From: Marinobacter nitratireducens
Lineage (GTDB): Bacteria; Pseudomonadota; Gammaproteobacteria; Pseudomonadales; Oleiphilaceae
Length of the DNA: 64,000 nt
Direction: 5' to 3'
Assembly: GCF_000708045.1 (NCBI RefSeq)
Contig: NZ_ANIE01000005.1
Coordinates: 124,001-188,000, forward strand
The notes beneath the pieces were generated by a model that saw only the letters and a program-made list of their open reading frames with translations, was not told where the DNA came from and did no database searches. Positions 29,086 to 37,373 of the stretch are shown here, in pieces; within the stretch, counting starts at the first letter, position 1, and every line of letters begins with the position of its first letter. A program made the translations under genes and the position numbers.

Positions 29086-29739
29086 ATGAAAACGGAAGAG
29101 TTTGAGGCCCGTCGTGCCTCAATGGTGGATGACCAGATTATTGCCCGGGGGATTACGTCTCCCCTGGTGATCGAAGCCATGCGGCGGGTACCGAGGGATC
29201 GGTTCGTCATTAACAGCATGATCGATTGCGCCTACGACGACGGCCCATTGCCGATTGGTGCCGGGCAAACCATTTCCCAACCCTACATTGTGGCCTTGAT
29301 GGCTGAGGCGCTTGAGCTGGACGGGGGAGAAACCGTGTTGGATATTGGCACCGGATCGGGCTACGCCGCCGCTGTTATGGCCTGCATTGCCCGGCAGGTG
29401 TTCGGGATTGAACGCATCCCGGAACTTGCCCAGCGAGCCGGGCAGGTTCTGGCAGAGCTGGGCTATGACAATGTGACGGTCCGATGCGCCGATGGCACGC
29501 TCGGGTGGCCCGAAAAATCCCCGTTTGATGGCATCTGTGTGGCCGCTGGCGCCCCGGCTGTCCCCGAGGCACTGAAGGCGCAACTGGCGGTCGGAGGACG
29601 TCTGGTTATCCCTGTTGGGTCCGAGTACAGCGTGCAGTCATTGCAGCGTATTACCCGGTTGTCCGAGGCGGAATACCGCACGGAAGACCTGGGCGGCGTC
29701 CGGTTTGTGCCGCTTCTTGGCGAACAGGGCTGGTCCTGA
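29086..29739 (+). CDS. pcm: Protein-L-isoaspartate O-methyltransferase
   Basis: A 217-residue SAM-dependent methyltransferase that repairs isoaspartyl residues in damaged proteins. It has the PCMT N-terminal segment RRVPRDRFV, the IGAGQTISQPYIVALM motif, and SAM motif I VLDIGTGSGYAAAVMA. Length and order fit Pcm well. In many gammaproteobacteria pcm sits with surE and nlpD-rpoS; here it is alone. A purine-rich GGGGGAAG site precedes the ATG. The 194-bp gap before it shows no gene. Confidence 0.93.
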   Translation: MKTEEFEARRASMVDDQIIARGITSPLVIEAMRRVPRDRFVINSMIDCAYDDGPLPIGAGQTISQPYIVALMAEALELDGGETVLDIGTGSGYAAAVMACIARQVFGIERIPELAQRAGQVLAELGYDNVTVRCADGTLGWPEKSPFDGICVAAGAPAVPEALKAQLAVGGRLVIPVGSEYSVQSLQRITRLSEAEYRTEDLGGVRFVPLLGEQGWS

Positions 29740-29749
29740 ACGTCTTCTT

Positions 29750-30559
29750 TTAGCCGGTGGCGTTTGTGCTCTCGAAAATCCGGTCGGCGGATGCCGCGAC
29801 AAAACCTCTGTAGAGTTCGCCGGTATCGGGTTTGGGATAGCGAAGGGCGAATTCGTAAAAGCAGCTTGGGATCAGGTGTTCACCGTCGGCAAAAAGCATT
29901 GGCACCCTGTCAGCCATGGTTGATGACTGTTCCAGCAGATCGTCCGGCGAGCCTTTCACCTCTCCTCCTGACCCATTGATGGTATAGCCGTGAGCTTTCA
30001 GCAGGTCATTAACGGCCTGCACGCTATTGAACTGTTCGAGGTGATTAACGCTGACGGTGAAGTGGTTGGCCCGGTAGCCCCAGGCGGCGGTCCACGCAGC
30101 GTATTCACTTTCCTTGAGCAGTGCCTGGTAAGTCTCGTAGTTCAGTTCCCAGTGTCGCCCTGAATAGAGAAAATCTTTGGCCTTCACGTTCTCGGTTGAT
30201 ACGTGGGAGACCAACTCGTGAACGATGGTTTGCAGCGCCGGTGAGCATTGATCAACCAGAAGCTCGGAGATAAAGACTTTCGGGGCACCCGGCGCGGGGT
30301 GCTCGTAATGCCGTGCAAACAGTTTCTTTGCCTTGAAATGGTATTCGCCGCCAGGGTGATAGCCGAGTGCAAGGAAGTGCTGGGCCAGCGCATCCAGACC
30401 GACCGGATGGATGTTGAAGGTTCTCAGGGCGATGTGGTCATTGACGATTTCCCTGCCCTGGCTCTCACCCAGAAGCTGATGAATCTTCTCGGCGGATGGC
30501 GTGACCGTCCGGTACTGATTCCAGAGTTCTTCGAACAGGTTTTTCCAGTCAGTGTGCAT
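29750..30559 (-). CDS. DUF1338 / 2-oxoadipate dioxygenase-decarboxylase-like protein (short form)
   Basis: A 269-residue member of the DUF1338 group, whose long members (HglS/YdcJ) are Fe(II) 2-oxoadipate dioxygenase/decarboxylases of lysine breakdown. Candidate metal ligands are the His in NDHIALRTFN, the His in FTVSVNHLEQFN and the Glu in CFYEFALRYP. It is shorter than HglS, so its substrate may differ. It overlaps astA by 11 nt and is translated after it, which points to a role in arginine or related amino acid catabolism. Enzymatic activity is inferred. Confidence 0.8.
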   Translation of the reverse strand: MHTDWKNLFEELWNQYRTVTPSAEKIHQLLGESQGREIVNDHIALRTFNIHPVGLDALAQHFLALGYHPGGEYHFKAKKLFARHYEHPAPGAPKVFISELLVDQCSPALQTIVHELVSHVSTENVKAKDFLYSGRHWELNYETYQALLKESEYAAWTAAWGYRANHFTVSVNHLEQFNSVQAVNDLLKAHGYTINGSGGEVKGSPDDLLEQSSTMADRVPMLFADGEHLIPSCFYEFALRYPKPDTGELYRGFVAASADRIFESTNATG

Positions 30560-31631
30560 AGTGTTTCTCCGGAGTCATGGCGATGTGTTCGGGGTGCGTA
30601 GCCGGCCGAGTGTTGCCCATGGCAAGTGCCCGGACCGGTGCGCCATTGTCTAGCCCGAGCTGTCGGGACAGGGTCGGAGACATGAGCACCGTCTTGCCTG
30701 CGGTGGTTGCATCTGAGGTCACCGTTGCCCGGAAATCTGCCAGCCCGGTATTCGCAACAAGTGTCGGAGTTCCAGCCGCTTCTGGTTGTCCGATTGCCAC
30801 GGTGCGCAAGCCCCTTGATGTACGAACACTGCGAATGCTGGCCAGAGGGCATTCCACGGTCGGGCCACCATCAAAGACATCCACCAGGCCCCGGAATCGA
30901 AAGCCCTCGGCTTCCAGCATCGCAAGGGCCGGGCGGGTCTGTTCATGGACCTTTCCGACCACGCCACGGGCTTCAGCGGACAGCATTGAGGTATAAATCG
31001 GGTGATCCGGAATCAGGTCCTCAATGAACTCGGTGTGCCCGGCTCCCACAAGGCTGGTGACCGATGCAAACTCAAGATCTGCAAAGTGGGTCTTCAGGCA
31101 GTTCCAGAACGGTGATTGCCCGCCCTCGTCAGAGACACCGCGCATCTCGGCAATGACCGTATCGGAAAAGCGCTCCGGGTGCATCGCCATGAACAGGAAG
31201 CGAACCCGCGAGAGTAACTTTCCGGCCAAGGGGCGGCGGTATTCGGGGCGCAGATAGAGCGAGCAGATTTCTGTACAGCCCGTGTAGTGCTGGCAGCGGG
31301 TGAGCGTGTCAATCTGGCGGTGAAGCCCCAGATTTCTCGAATGCTGTACCAGCGTGCTGTGACGGAAATGGTAGAGCGGATGGATGCGCCCGACAGATGC
31401 CTGTATGCCCGTGGTTCCCATCACTGCGCCCGTTGCTGTGTCCTCCAGTACGAACAGGTAGTACTCGTCACCAGGGGCAGAGAGTGTGCGTTGGAAGCTG
31501 TCGACCGAGTGATCAATCTTGCGGGCCAGGGCGTCGCGATCGGGCATCAGCGACGTAAACCCCGGGCCGGACTCCTCGGCAATCCGGAAAAGCGCATCCA
31601 GGTCCTTCGGTGCAATGGGGCGGATGATCAT
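30549..31631 (-). CDS. astA: Arginine N-succinyltransferase AstA
   Basis: A 360-residue enzyme that transfers succinate from succinyl-CoA to arginine, the first step of the AST pathway. It has the AstA N-terminus (IIRPIAPKDLDALFRIAEES), CTEICSLYLRPEYRR, FIAEMRG-like region and the VDVFDGGPTVECPL segment. The remaining AST genes (astC, D, B, E) are not next to it; instead it is followed by a DUF1338 gene overlapping by 11 nt. It is divergent from an Lrp-type regulator with dyad sites between them. Confidence 0.94.
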   Translation of the reverse strand: MIIRPIAPKDLDALFRIAEESGPGFTSLMPDRDALARKIDHSVDSFQRTLSAPGDEYYLFVLEDTATGAVMGTTGIQASVGRIHPLYHFRHSTLVQHSRNLGLHRQIDTLTRCQHYTGCTEICSLYLRPEYRRPLAGKLLSRVRFLFMAMHPERFSDTVIAEMRGVSDEGGQSPFWNCLKTHFADLEFASVTSLVGAGHTEFIEDLIPDHPIYTSMLSAEARGVVGKVHEQTRPALAMLEAEGFRFRGLVDVFDGGPTVECPLASIRSVRTSRGLRTVAIGQPEAAGTPTLVANTGLADFRATVTSDATTAGKTVLMSPTLSRQLGLDNGAPVRALAMGNTRPATHPEHIAMTPEKHYAH

Positions 31632-31677
31632 GGGCGAGTTCCTGAAAGTGAATTGCCCTCAGTATGAAGATCTGTTG

Positions 31678-31754
31678 TGTCACTTTGCAGATTCATAATG
31701 ATCGAATTGATCGGTAATATGATCAAAATGAGATAGATTGAGTTCAAAGTGACA
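31678..31754. promoter_or_regulatory. Operator-like dyads between astA and the Lrp-type gene
   Basis: TGTCACTTTG (31678-31687) and CAAAGTGACA (31745-31754) are exact 10-nt reverse complements 57 bp apart. Nested between them are TTGATC (31707-31712) and GATCAA (31721-31726). Widely spaced symmetric sites fit an Lrp-type octamer wrapping the divergent promoter. Confidence 0.6.
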
Positions 31755-31787
31755 GAAGTTCACTGTGACCGGAAGATAAGGTGATAG

Positions 31788-32225
31788 ATGGATAAGGTGA
31801 TCGCTAAGCAGGATCGGAAGCTGCTCATGCTCCTGCGGGACAATGCCCGGAGCAGTATCACGGAGCTAGCGCGGGCGCTGGGGGTTTCGCGCTCTACCGT
31901 ACAGAATCGGATAGCGAAGCTTGAGTCGAGCGGAGTGATACGCGGGTATTCGGTGCAGTTGGGGGGCGCGTTTTCCGCAAACCAGGTCGAGGCGCATGTT
32001 TCAATCAAGGTAGTGCAGAAACTGACGGCTCGCACCAATTCGGCTTTGGAGAGTATCAGTCACGTTGCCCAGCTGTATTCTGTCAGCGGGGAATACGACC
32101 TCATCGCGATAGTACAGGCTCAGTCCCTTGAGGAGCTGAGCGCAGTACTGGACGACATTGGTAATCTGGAGGGCGTGGAGCGAACGAACTCCGCGGTGGT
32201 CCTTGAAACGAGGTTGCGACGCTAG
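31788..32225 (+). CDS. Lrp/AsnC family transcriptional regulator
   Basis: A 145-residue regulator. The N-terminal helix-turn-helix reads ITELARALGVSRSTVQNRI then AKLESSGVIRGY, and a RAM ligand-binding domain follows (VSGEYDLIAIVQAQSLEEL). These proteins respond to amino acids. Being divergent from astA-DUF1338, it most likely controls that operon, with arginine or a derived amino acid as effector. Its 3' end overlaps the convergent GST gene by 4 nt. Confidence 0.93.
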   Translation: MDKVIAKQDRKLLMLLRDNARSSITELARALGVSRSTVQNRIAKLESSGVIRGYSVQLGGAFSANQVEAHVSIKVVQKLTARTNSALESISHVAQLYSVSGEYDLIAIVQAQSLEELSAVLDDIGNLEGVERTNSAVVLETRLRR

Positions 32226-33133
32226 GCGGTTTGCTCGACAACCCGGAATCCCTGTTTGGGGAAATGCAGATGCAACAGCCCGGTTTTTGGGGATGAGCGG
32301 GAGATCACCGTCTTTGTGTCATCGGAATAAACCAGGCTGCCCGACACGGGATCGCGTCCGTAATCGGACGGCGCGATGGTCACCGGTGTGCCGGACTCCG
32401 CGCCAGGTTCGAGGGGTTCTGGCGTTGCTGAGGCAGCCATTGCAATCGCGTCCTCTGGTGTGATCTCTCGGGGGCTACCATGCCCGAACGCCTTCATGCG
32501 TGCCATCCACGCTGACACCCTGGGCGCGTTCTCCAGCCAGGGTTTGCCTGCAAGATCGCACACGAACCACAAACCATGATACGCGGAAAAGTCTGCAATG
32601 CAGGGCGTTGGGCCGAACAGAAAATCCTGTGACAACCGGTTTTCGAGGTCTGCTATGTGATCAAGGACTTTTCGTTTCGCCTCCGCTCCGCGGACAGCTT
32701 TCACTCGGGCTTTACGACCCATGTTGATCCTGTCCTTGAGAAAGCGGAAGGTGTTGATCAGCGAGGTCTCGCGAATCAGCCTGCGGAGCATCCGGCCGTC
32801 GCTCGCGGCAATGACGCACGCGAGAAAAATGTCGAGGTCTGCCTTGCGAACGAACGCCTGAACTTCTTCCGGTTGATTTTCCAGAGCAAGCTCGGGTTTT
32901 CCACTGAGGCGGGCGATTTCGGACGCGATCGTACGGGTGTCGCAGAATATATCCGCACCCCGTTGTGCCACAGGAACCTTACGATAGCCCCCGGCGAGAG
33001 CTTCCAGCACGGGACGTGGGGGCATTTCGCGGACGGTCACTGACAGCCACGAAAGCTCTGAATAGCCAAGCATGGCCCTGATTTTTTCGGAAAAGGGGGA
33101 AAGTGCGTAATGGAACAGTGTCAATTCAGCCAC
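32222..33133 (-). CDS. Glutathione S-transferase family protein
   Basis: A 303-residue protein with an N-terminal thioredoxin-like GST domain (LTLFHYALSPFSEKIRAML; the first active-site position is Ser, not Cys) and a helical C-terminal domain (FGPTPCIADFSAYHGLWFV). A 90-residue C-terminal extension (from about residue 215) is not part of the standard GST fold and I do not recognise it. Substrate is unknown. A small membrane-protein gene lies 95 bp upstream on the same strand. Confidence 0.85.
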   Translation of the reverse strand: MAELTLFHYALSPFSEKIRAMLGYSELSWLSVTVREMPPRPVLEALAGGYRKVPVAQRGADIFCDTRTIASEIARLSGKPELALENQPEEVQAFVRKADLDIFLACVIAASDGRMLRRLIRETSLINTFRFLKDRINMGRKARVKAVRGAEAKRKVLDHIADLENRLSQDFLFGPTPCIADFSAYHGLWFVCDLAGKPWLENAPRVSAWMARMKAFGHGSPREITPEDAIAMAASATPEPLEPGAESGTPVTIAPSDYGRDPVSGSLVYSDDTKTVISRSSPKTGLLHLHFPKQGFRVVEQTA

Positions 33134-33228
33134 GGAAGCGGGTCCTTCTGCAATTTAGTCAAGGGTACAGCAGAAGGGGGCTTATACGGACCTGTCAGGC
33201 CTGTCTTTCGGGGCCAGCTGTTCGGACG

Positions 33229-33336
33229 TCAGGCGCCGAGCAGACCCGCGTACGCGCAATAGAAAAACGCTGCCGATCCAACCAGAATCACGCCCCAGGC
33301 TGGAAAAACCAGAACAGATCGAGTCGTTGTTCTCAT
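33229..33336 (-). CDS. 35-residue single-pass membrane protein
   Basis: A short reading frame of 36 codons including the stop. The start ATG (33334-33336 on the minus strand) is preceded by a perfect GGAGGT ribosome site 4 nt away. The peptide begins MRTTTRSVLVFPAWGVILVG, followed by SAAFFYCAYAGLLGA. This gives a basic N-terminus and one hydrophobic helix of about 25 residues with a central Cys. I do not recognise it. It may be co-transcribed with the GST gene. Strong RBS and membrane-like composition argue for a real gene, but conservation was not checked. Confidence 0.62.
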   Translation of the reverse strand: MRTTTRSVLVFPAWGVILVGSAAFFYCAYAGLLGA

Positions 33337-33567
33337 AGTCACCTCCTGCAGTGATGCTATCCGTTACGCCTCATTGGTCAATGTAGATCATTCTTGACGG
33401 ATGTCACGGATCAATTGTTGAGATTGCGTTTGTGGTTTGTGACCAGGTTCCCAGTGATAACGAATTGGTCACTGAGCAAGGTGGATATTGCTATTGAGCT
33501 GACCGGGAATCTGTCTACTATGAACTCAGACCGATTAAGACCCACAAGAACAACAAAGGAGCCATTG

Positions 33568-35250
33568 ATGGCCGTAGATCCGCAGAAGCAGACATCCGTC
33601 CATTGTCTTTATTACTGGGCCGCACAGAGCCCGGATACCGTCTATCTGACACAGCCTTATCCCGATGGCCGGGTTGAAGACATCACCTGGAGACAGGCCG
33701 CCGACCAGGTGTCCAGAATGGTGGCGCACCTGAACAGCCTTGGTTTGCCGGAGCGCAGCAATATCGCAATTCTTGGCAAGAACAGTGCCCACTGGATTCT
33801 CGCTGATCTGGCTATCTGGGCTTCGGGCCATGTGTCGGTGCCCCTGTATCCGACCTTGAATGGCGACACGGCGGCTTACGTCCTCGAACACTGCGAAGCA
33901 AAGCTGATGTTCCTTGGCAAGCTGGACGGGACCGCGGACGGATGGAACGACATCAAAGGCCATATTCCCGAGGATCTACCGCTCATTTCTCTGCCCATGT
34001 CACCGCGCGATGATACCCCTAAGTGGCAGGACATTGTTGCCCAGTCCGCACCTGCGGAACCGATACTTCCTGACCCGGACGATCTGGCAACCATGGTCTA
34101 TACCTCTGGCAGTACCGGGCGCCCCAAGGGCGTCATGCATAGCTTCCGGACCATGATTTCGGTGGCGGACGGCCTTCAGCAGCTTTTCCCGGTGTCGTCC
34201 GAGGAGCGCATGTTGTCCTACCTCCCACTGGCCCATGTGGCGGAGCGGGCGGCGGTTGAAACCCAGTCGCTGTACTACGGTTTTCACCTGTATTTCGCCA
34301 ATTCCCTCGATACCTTCCAGGAAGATCTTCAGCGGGCAAGGCCGACGCTGTTCTTCTCCGTGCCCAGGCTATGGATGAAATTCTATCTGGGTGTCAACGC
34401 AAAGCTGCCACCGAAGAAGCAGAAGCTTCTGTTCAAGCTGCCTGTGGTTAACTCCATCGTGAAAAAGAAAGTGCTCAGGCAACTGGGGCTTGATCACTGT
34501 CGGGCAGCGCTGACCGGGGCTGCGCCCCTGTCGGCCGACATTATCGACTGGTATCGGAATCTCGGGCTGGAGTTGCTCGAGGTTTACGGCATGTCAGAAA
34601 ATTTCGGTTATTCCCACGCCAACCGACCCGGTCAGGCCAAGGTAGGCACTGTCGGTATGGCCAACCCTGGCGTACTGCACCGGATTGGCGAGGGCGGCGA
34701 AGTTCAGGTGAAAAGCCCGGGCCAGATGTTGGGGTACTACAAGAATGAAGAGAAAACTCGCGAGGACCTTACCGAAGACGGGTTCCTGAAAACCGGCGAC
34801 ATGGGTGAGATTGACAGTGATGGTTGCCTGCGAATCACCGGCCGGGTGAAGGATCTGTTCAAGACCGCCAAGGGAAAATATGTGGTGCCGGTGCCCATCG
34901 AAAACCGTTTCAACCATCCCAAAGCCGAGGTGGTGTGCGTGGCCGGGGCAAATCAACCGCAACCCTGCCTGATGGTTCTGCTGTCGGAAGAGGCACGGCA
35001 AGAGTTGGAATCGGGTGCGGAACGGTCTGAGCTGGAACAGGAACTGACCGCGGAACTGGATGCCGTCAATGCCGCCAGTGAGGCTCATGAAAAGCTGGCA
35101 TTCCTGGTCATTGTCCGGGAGCCCTGGAGCATGGAGAACGGTATGCTGACGCCAACCATGAAGATCAAGCGTAACGTGATCGAGGACTACTACACCCGGA
35201 AGATGGATGAGTGGTTCGGGCAGAAGCAGAAAGTGATCTGGGAGTTCTGA
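33568..35250 (+). CDS. AMP-dependent acyl-CoA synthetase
   Basis: A 560-residue adenylate-forming enzyme that activates a fatty acid to acyl-CoA. Visible motifs are the P-loop MVYTSGSTGRPKGVMH, YGMSENFGY, TGDMGEID and GRVKDLFKTAKGKYV, close to the long-chain/AMP-binding group including the bubblegum-like enzymes. I start it at the ATG of 33568, which has AAAGGAG upstream; the frame stays open for 58 more codons upstream but without a good start. It is followed by a strong bidirectional terminator. Chain-length preference is unknown. Confidence 0.92.
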   Translation: MAVDPQKQTSVHCLYYWAAQSPDTVYLTQPYPDGRVEDITWRQAADQVSRMVAHLNSLGLPERSNIAILGKNSAHWILADLAIWASGHVSVPLYPTLNGDTAAYVLEHCEAKLMFLGKLDGTADGWNDIKGHIPEDLPLISLPMSPRDDTPKWQDIVAQSAPAEPILPDPDDLATMVYTSGSTGRPKGVMHSFRTMISVADGLQQLFPVSSEERMLSYLPLAHVAERAAVETQSLYYGFHLYFANSLDTFQEDLQRARPTLFFSVPRLWMKFYLGVNAKLPPKKQKLLFKLPVVNSIVKKKVLRQLGLDHCRAALTGAAPLSADIIDWYRNLGLELLEVYGMSENFGYSHANRPGQAKVGTVGMANPGVLHRIGEGGEVQVKSPGQMLGYYKNEEKTREDLTEDGFLKTGDMGEIDSDGCLRITGRVKDLFKTAKGKYVVPVPIENRFNHPKAEVVCVAGANQPQPCLMVLLSEEARQELESGAERSELEQELTAELDAVNAASEAHEKLAFLVIVREPWSMENGMLTPTMKIKRNVIEDYYTRKMDEWFGQKQKVIWEF

Positions 35251-35284
35251 TACTCCGGGAGGTAAGCTCGCTTGCGGGTAACAA

Positions 35285-35322
35285 AAAACGCCGGCGCCTC
35301 ATGTTGAGGTCGCCGGCGTTTT
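35285..35322. terminator. Bidirectional intrinsic terminator
   Basis: A long stem: CGCCGGCG (35289-35296) plus CCTCA pairs with TGAGG plus CGCCGGCG (35311-35318), with a 3-nt loop and one bulge. It is flanked by A residues on the left and TTTT on the right. It ends the acyl-CoA synthetase gene and, read the other way, the small minus-strand gene at 35375. Confidence 0.9.
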
Positions 35323-35374
35323 CGTATCCGATCCTGAAAGCTGATTGCCTGATGCAATCGCCCTGGCCGGGTAA

Positions 35375-35569
35375 TCAGTGACCGCCCTGCATCTGGGTGA
35401 GGTCCTGGGCAACGGTCTCGGCCTTGCGGTTCCAGGACCGGAGCTTGCGGCTGATAAACTGTCCCACCTGCGCGGCGGCTGCGCGGGTATACTGGCTCCG
35501 CACGTCAGCACCATTGTGGAGGATGCTGGACGGCAGTGGGTTTACGGTTGCGGTACGGTTCTGAATCAT
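35375..35569 (-). CDS. Small hypothetical protein
   Basis: A 64-residue protein beginning MIQNRTATVNPLPSSILHNG, then VRSQYTRAAAAQVGQFISRK and a helical, basic, Gln-rich tail. A purine-rich GGGGGGAAGG stretch lies before the ATG and the bidirectional terminator at 35285-35322 follows the stop, both arguing it is real. No domain is recognised. The length and amphipathic helix (QYTRAAAAQVGQFISRKL) faintly recall phasins, but that is speculation. Confidence 0.55.
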   Translation of the reverse strand: MIQNRTATVNPLPSSILHNGADVRSQYTRAAAAQVGQFISRKLRSWNRKAETVAQDLTQMQGGH

Positions 35570-35697
35570 GGAGCCTTCCCCCCTTGTCTGGTGGATTAGT
35601 TAGCGATCTATCTTTAATTTACACGATATTCTAAGGATACTTTTTTGCAGCTTAAATACGTTAAAATCCGTACTCATGTTGCAAATATGCAGTAATT

Positions 35698-36600
35698 ATG
35701 GACTGGGATTATCTTCGATACATACGGGCTCTGGCAATAGGTGGAACGCTTGCCAAGGCCGGAGAATTGCTGGGCGTTCACCAAACCACTGTTTTACGTA
35801 GACTTGATCAGATGGAGGAGTCTCTCGGCGTTCAGTTTTTTGAGCGGAACCGGGACGGATTGCAGCTGACGCCGGTCGGTGAAACCGCTTTCAGAAAGGC
35901 GGAAAAGCTGGCGGTGGAAATGGAAAACCTGCAACGAAAACTGGTTGGACAGGACGATTCGGCGCCGGTTGGCAAGGTGCGGGTTGCGGCCGAAGACGCG
36001 ATGATGAATACGTTACTCAGCCCGATTCTGGCGACACTGGTTCGGGAGTTTCCGGACATTGAGCTGGAGGTCCTCACCGACAACGATGTGGCTAACCTCA
36101 GCCATCGCGAGGCAGACCTGACCCTTCGGCCGGAAAACAAACCCCAGGCGACGTTGGAGGGCGAGCGAATTGCCGCCATCGAGTCCGCTGTTTACGGTTC
36201 TGCACTGTACTGCCGTCGAAACCGGAGTATGGACCTGGAGAATAGCCCGGAGGATGTCACCTGGATTGTTCCGGACGAAACCTTCAGCCATCTTGCCACC
36301 GGGCGCTGGTACCGCAAACAGTTGAAAAACGTGACCTCTGTGATTCGCTGCAATAGCTTGCAGTCCATGCACTCACTGGCCAGATCCGGTGCCGGTGTGG
36401 CGGTGCTTCCCTGTTATCTGGGAGATAGTGTAAAGGAGCTGAGACGGCTCTCGGACCCGCTGGAGGGAGAAAGTGTGGATCTGTGGCTGCATGTGAACCA
36501 GGACACCCAGCAGATGGCGCGGGTTCGCATTGTCATGGAATATCTCGTGGAGCGGCTCCAGGCACTGGAATCCTCTATCGAAATCAGCACAACCTTCTGA
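35698..36600 (+). CDS. LysR family transcriptional regulator
   Basis: A 300-residue LysR protein of the VirR/LysR-substrate type. The HTH is in YIRALAIGGTLAKAGELLGV then HQTTVLRRLDQMEESLG; the pattern (LGVHQTTVLRR) is that of the group close to YwfM/PA-type single-target regulators. An effector-binding domain follows. It is preceded by an AT-rich gap and no strong ribosome site. The target is not clear: the neighbour on the left is the small 64-residue gene on the opposite strand, which is a candidate. Confidence 0.92.
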   Translation: MDWDYLRYIRALAIGGTLAKAGELLGVHQTTVLRRLDQMEESLGVQFFERNRDGLQLTPVGETAFRKAEKLAVEMENLQRKLVGQDDSAPVGKVRVAAEDAMMNTLLSPILATLVREFPDIELEVLTDNDVANLSHREADLTLRPENKPQATLEGERIAAIESAVYGSALYCRRNRSMDLENSPEDVTWIVPDETFSHLATGRWYRKQLKNVTSVIRCNSLQSMHSLARSGAGVAVLPCYLGDSVKELRRLSDPLEGESVDLWLHVNQDTQQMARVRIVMEYLVERLQALESSIEISTTF

Positions 36601-36612
36601 CAGGGTTGAATA

Positions 36613-37284
36613 TCAGGCTTCACAGAACGGCCAGAACTGATACCAGCGCCAGCATTGAAACTCCTGTTCACAGTTCTGGAGCTGGTTGTCATAGCGGAAC
36701 GCCCGGTTCTGGACCCGCTGCGCCAGTGCCGTGACATCGGGTTTCTGTTTGTGGCTTCCACGTTGATAGCCGCCTCGCCCTTCATGATAGGCCAGGTAGA
36801 GATGACGCGGGTTATAAAAGCCGACACCAGCCTGTTTCCGGGTCAGGTGGTTGTACCAGCCGACAAAGTCGAGTGCGTATTCCATGTCCGTTCGGACGAC
36901 GTACCACTTCCCGTTGTTGGCCTCCAGGTATTCCCGCCAGGCCGGGTCAAGGGCCTGGGCATAGCCATAGGCTGTCGTTGGGCGAGCCCAGGGTATGACC
37001 CCCCAGAGCTTTGTCCTGGGTGGCTGTGCGTGGCTGCGAAAGGACGACTCGTAATAGACAAAAGCCATCTGGGTGGCGATTGGCGTGCCCCATCGCTCCT
37101 GTGAATTCCTCGCATAGTCATACCATGCTGGGTGCTCGCGAAAGATTTCGCACAGGTTGTCCGGATTGGCGGGAGGCGAGGGTGCCAGCAGGCTGAATCT
37201 AAGGGTGGCCCAAATGCCAATCAGCAGGCCGACAACCGGAAACCCATACCAACTGAGCCGTGAACGCAGGATTTTTCCTACCAA
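36613..37284 (-). CDS. Membrane-anchored SLT-type transglycosylase
   Basis: A 223-residue protein with an N-terminal membrane anchor (about residues 12-30) and a periplasmic SLT-like domain. The catalytic Glu is Glu79 in FVYYESSFRSHAQP, followed by YGYAQALDP and LAYHEGRGGY, as in the SLT_2-type family. The start is a TTG at 37284 with GGAG eight bases upstream; no ATG fits. Peptidoglycan cleavage is the expected role. It converges with the LysR gene and is divergent from the DUF2059 gene. Confidence 0.82.
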   Translation of the reverse strand: MVGKILRSRLSWYGFPVVGLLIGIWATLRFSLLAPSPPANPDNLCEIFREHPAWYDYARNSQERWGTPIATQMAFVYYESSFRSHAQPPRTKLWGVIPWARPTTAYGYAQALDPAWREYLEANNGKWYVVRTDMEYALDFVGWYNHLTRKQAGVGFYNPRHLYLAYHEGRGGYQRGSHKQKPDVTALAQRVQNRAFRYDNQLQNCEQEFQCWRWYQFWPFCEA

Positions 37285-37373
37285 ACCGTCATCTCCGACA
37301 GCCGCCGATTGCTTGCCGAACCCGGGTCGACCGTGTCATAAACGAAATATCCATACCTCAGGATGATAGAGAC

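Noticed and set aside
35299-35514. 71-codon minus-strand frame overlapping the 64-residue gene
   Set aside because: It runs through the terminator stem and has no ribosome site; the 35375-35569 frame fits better.
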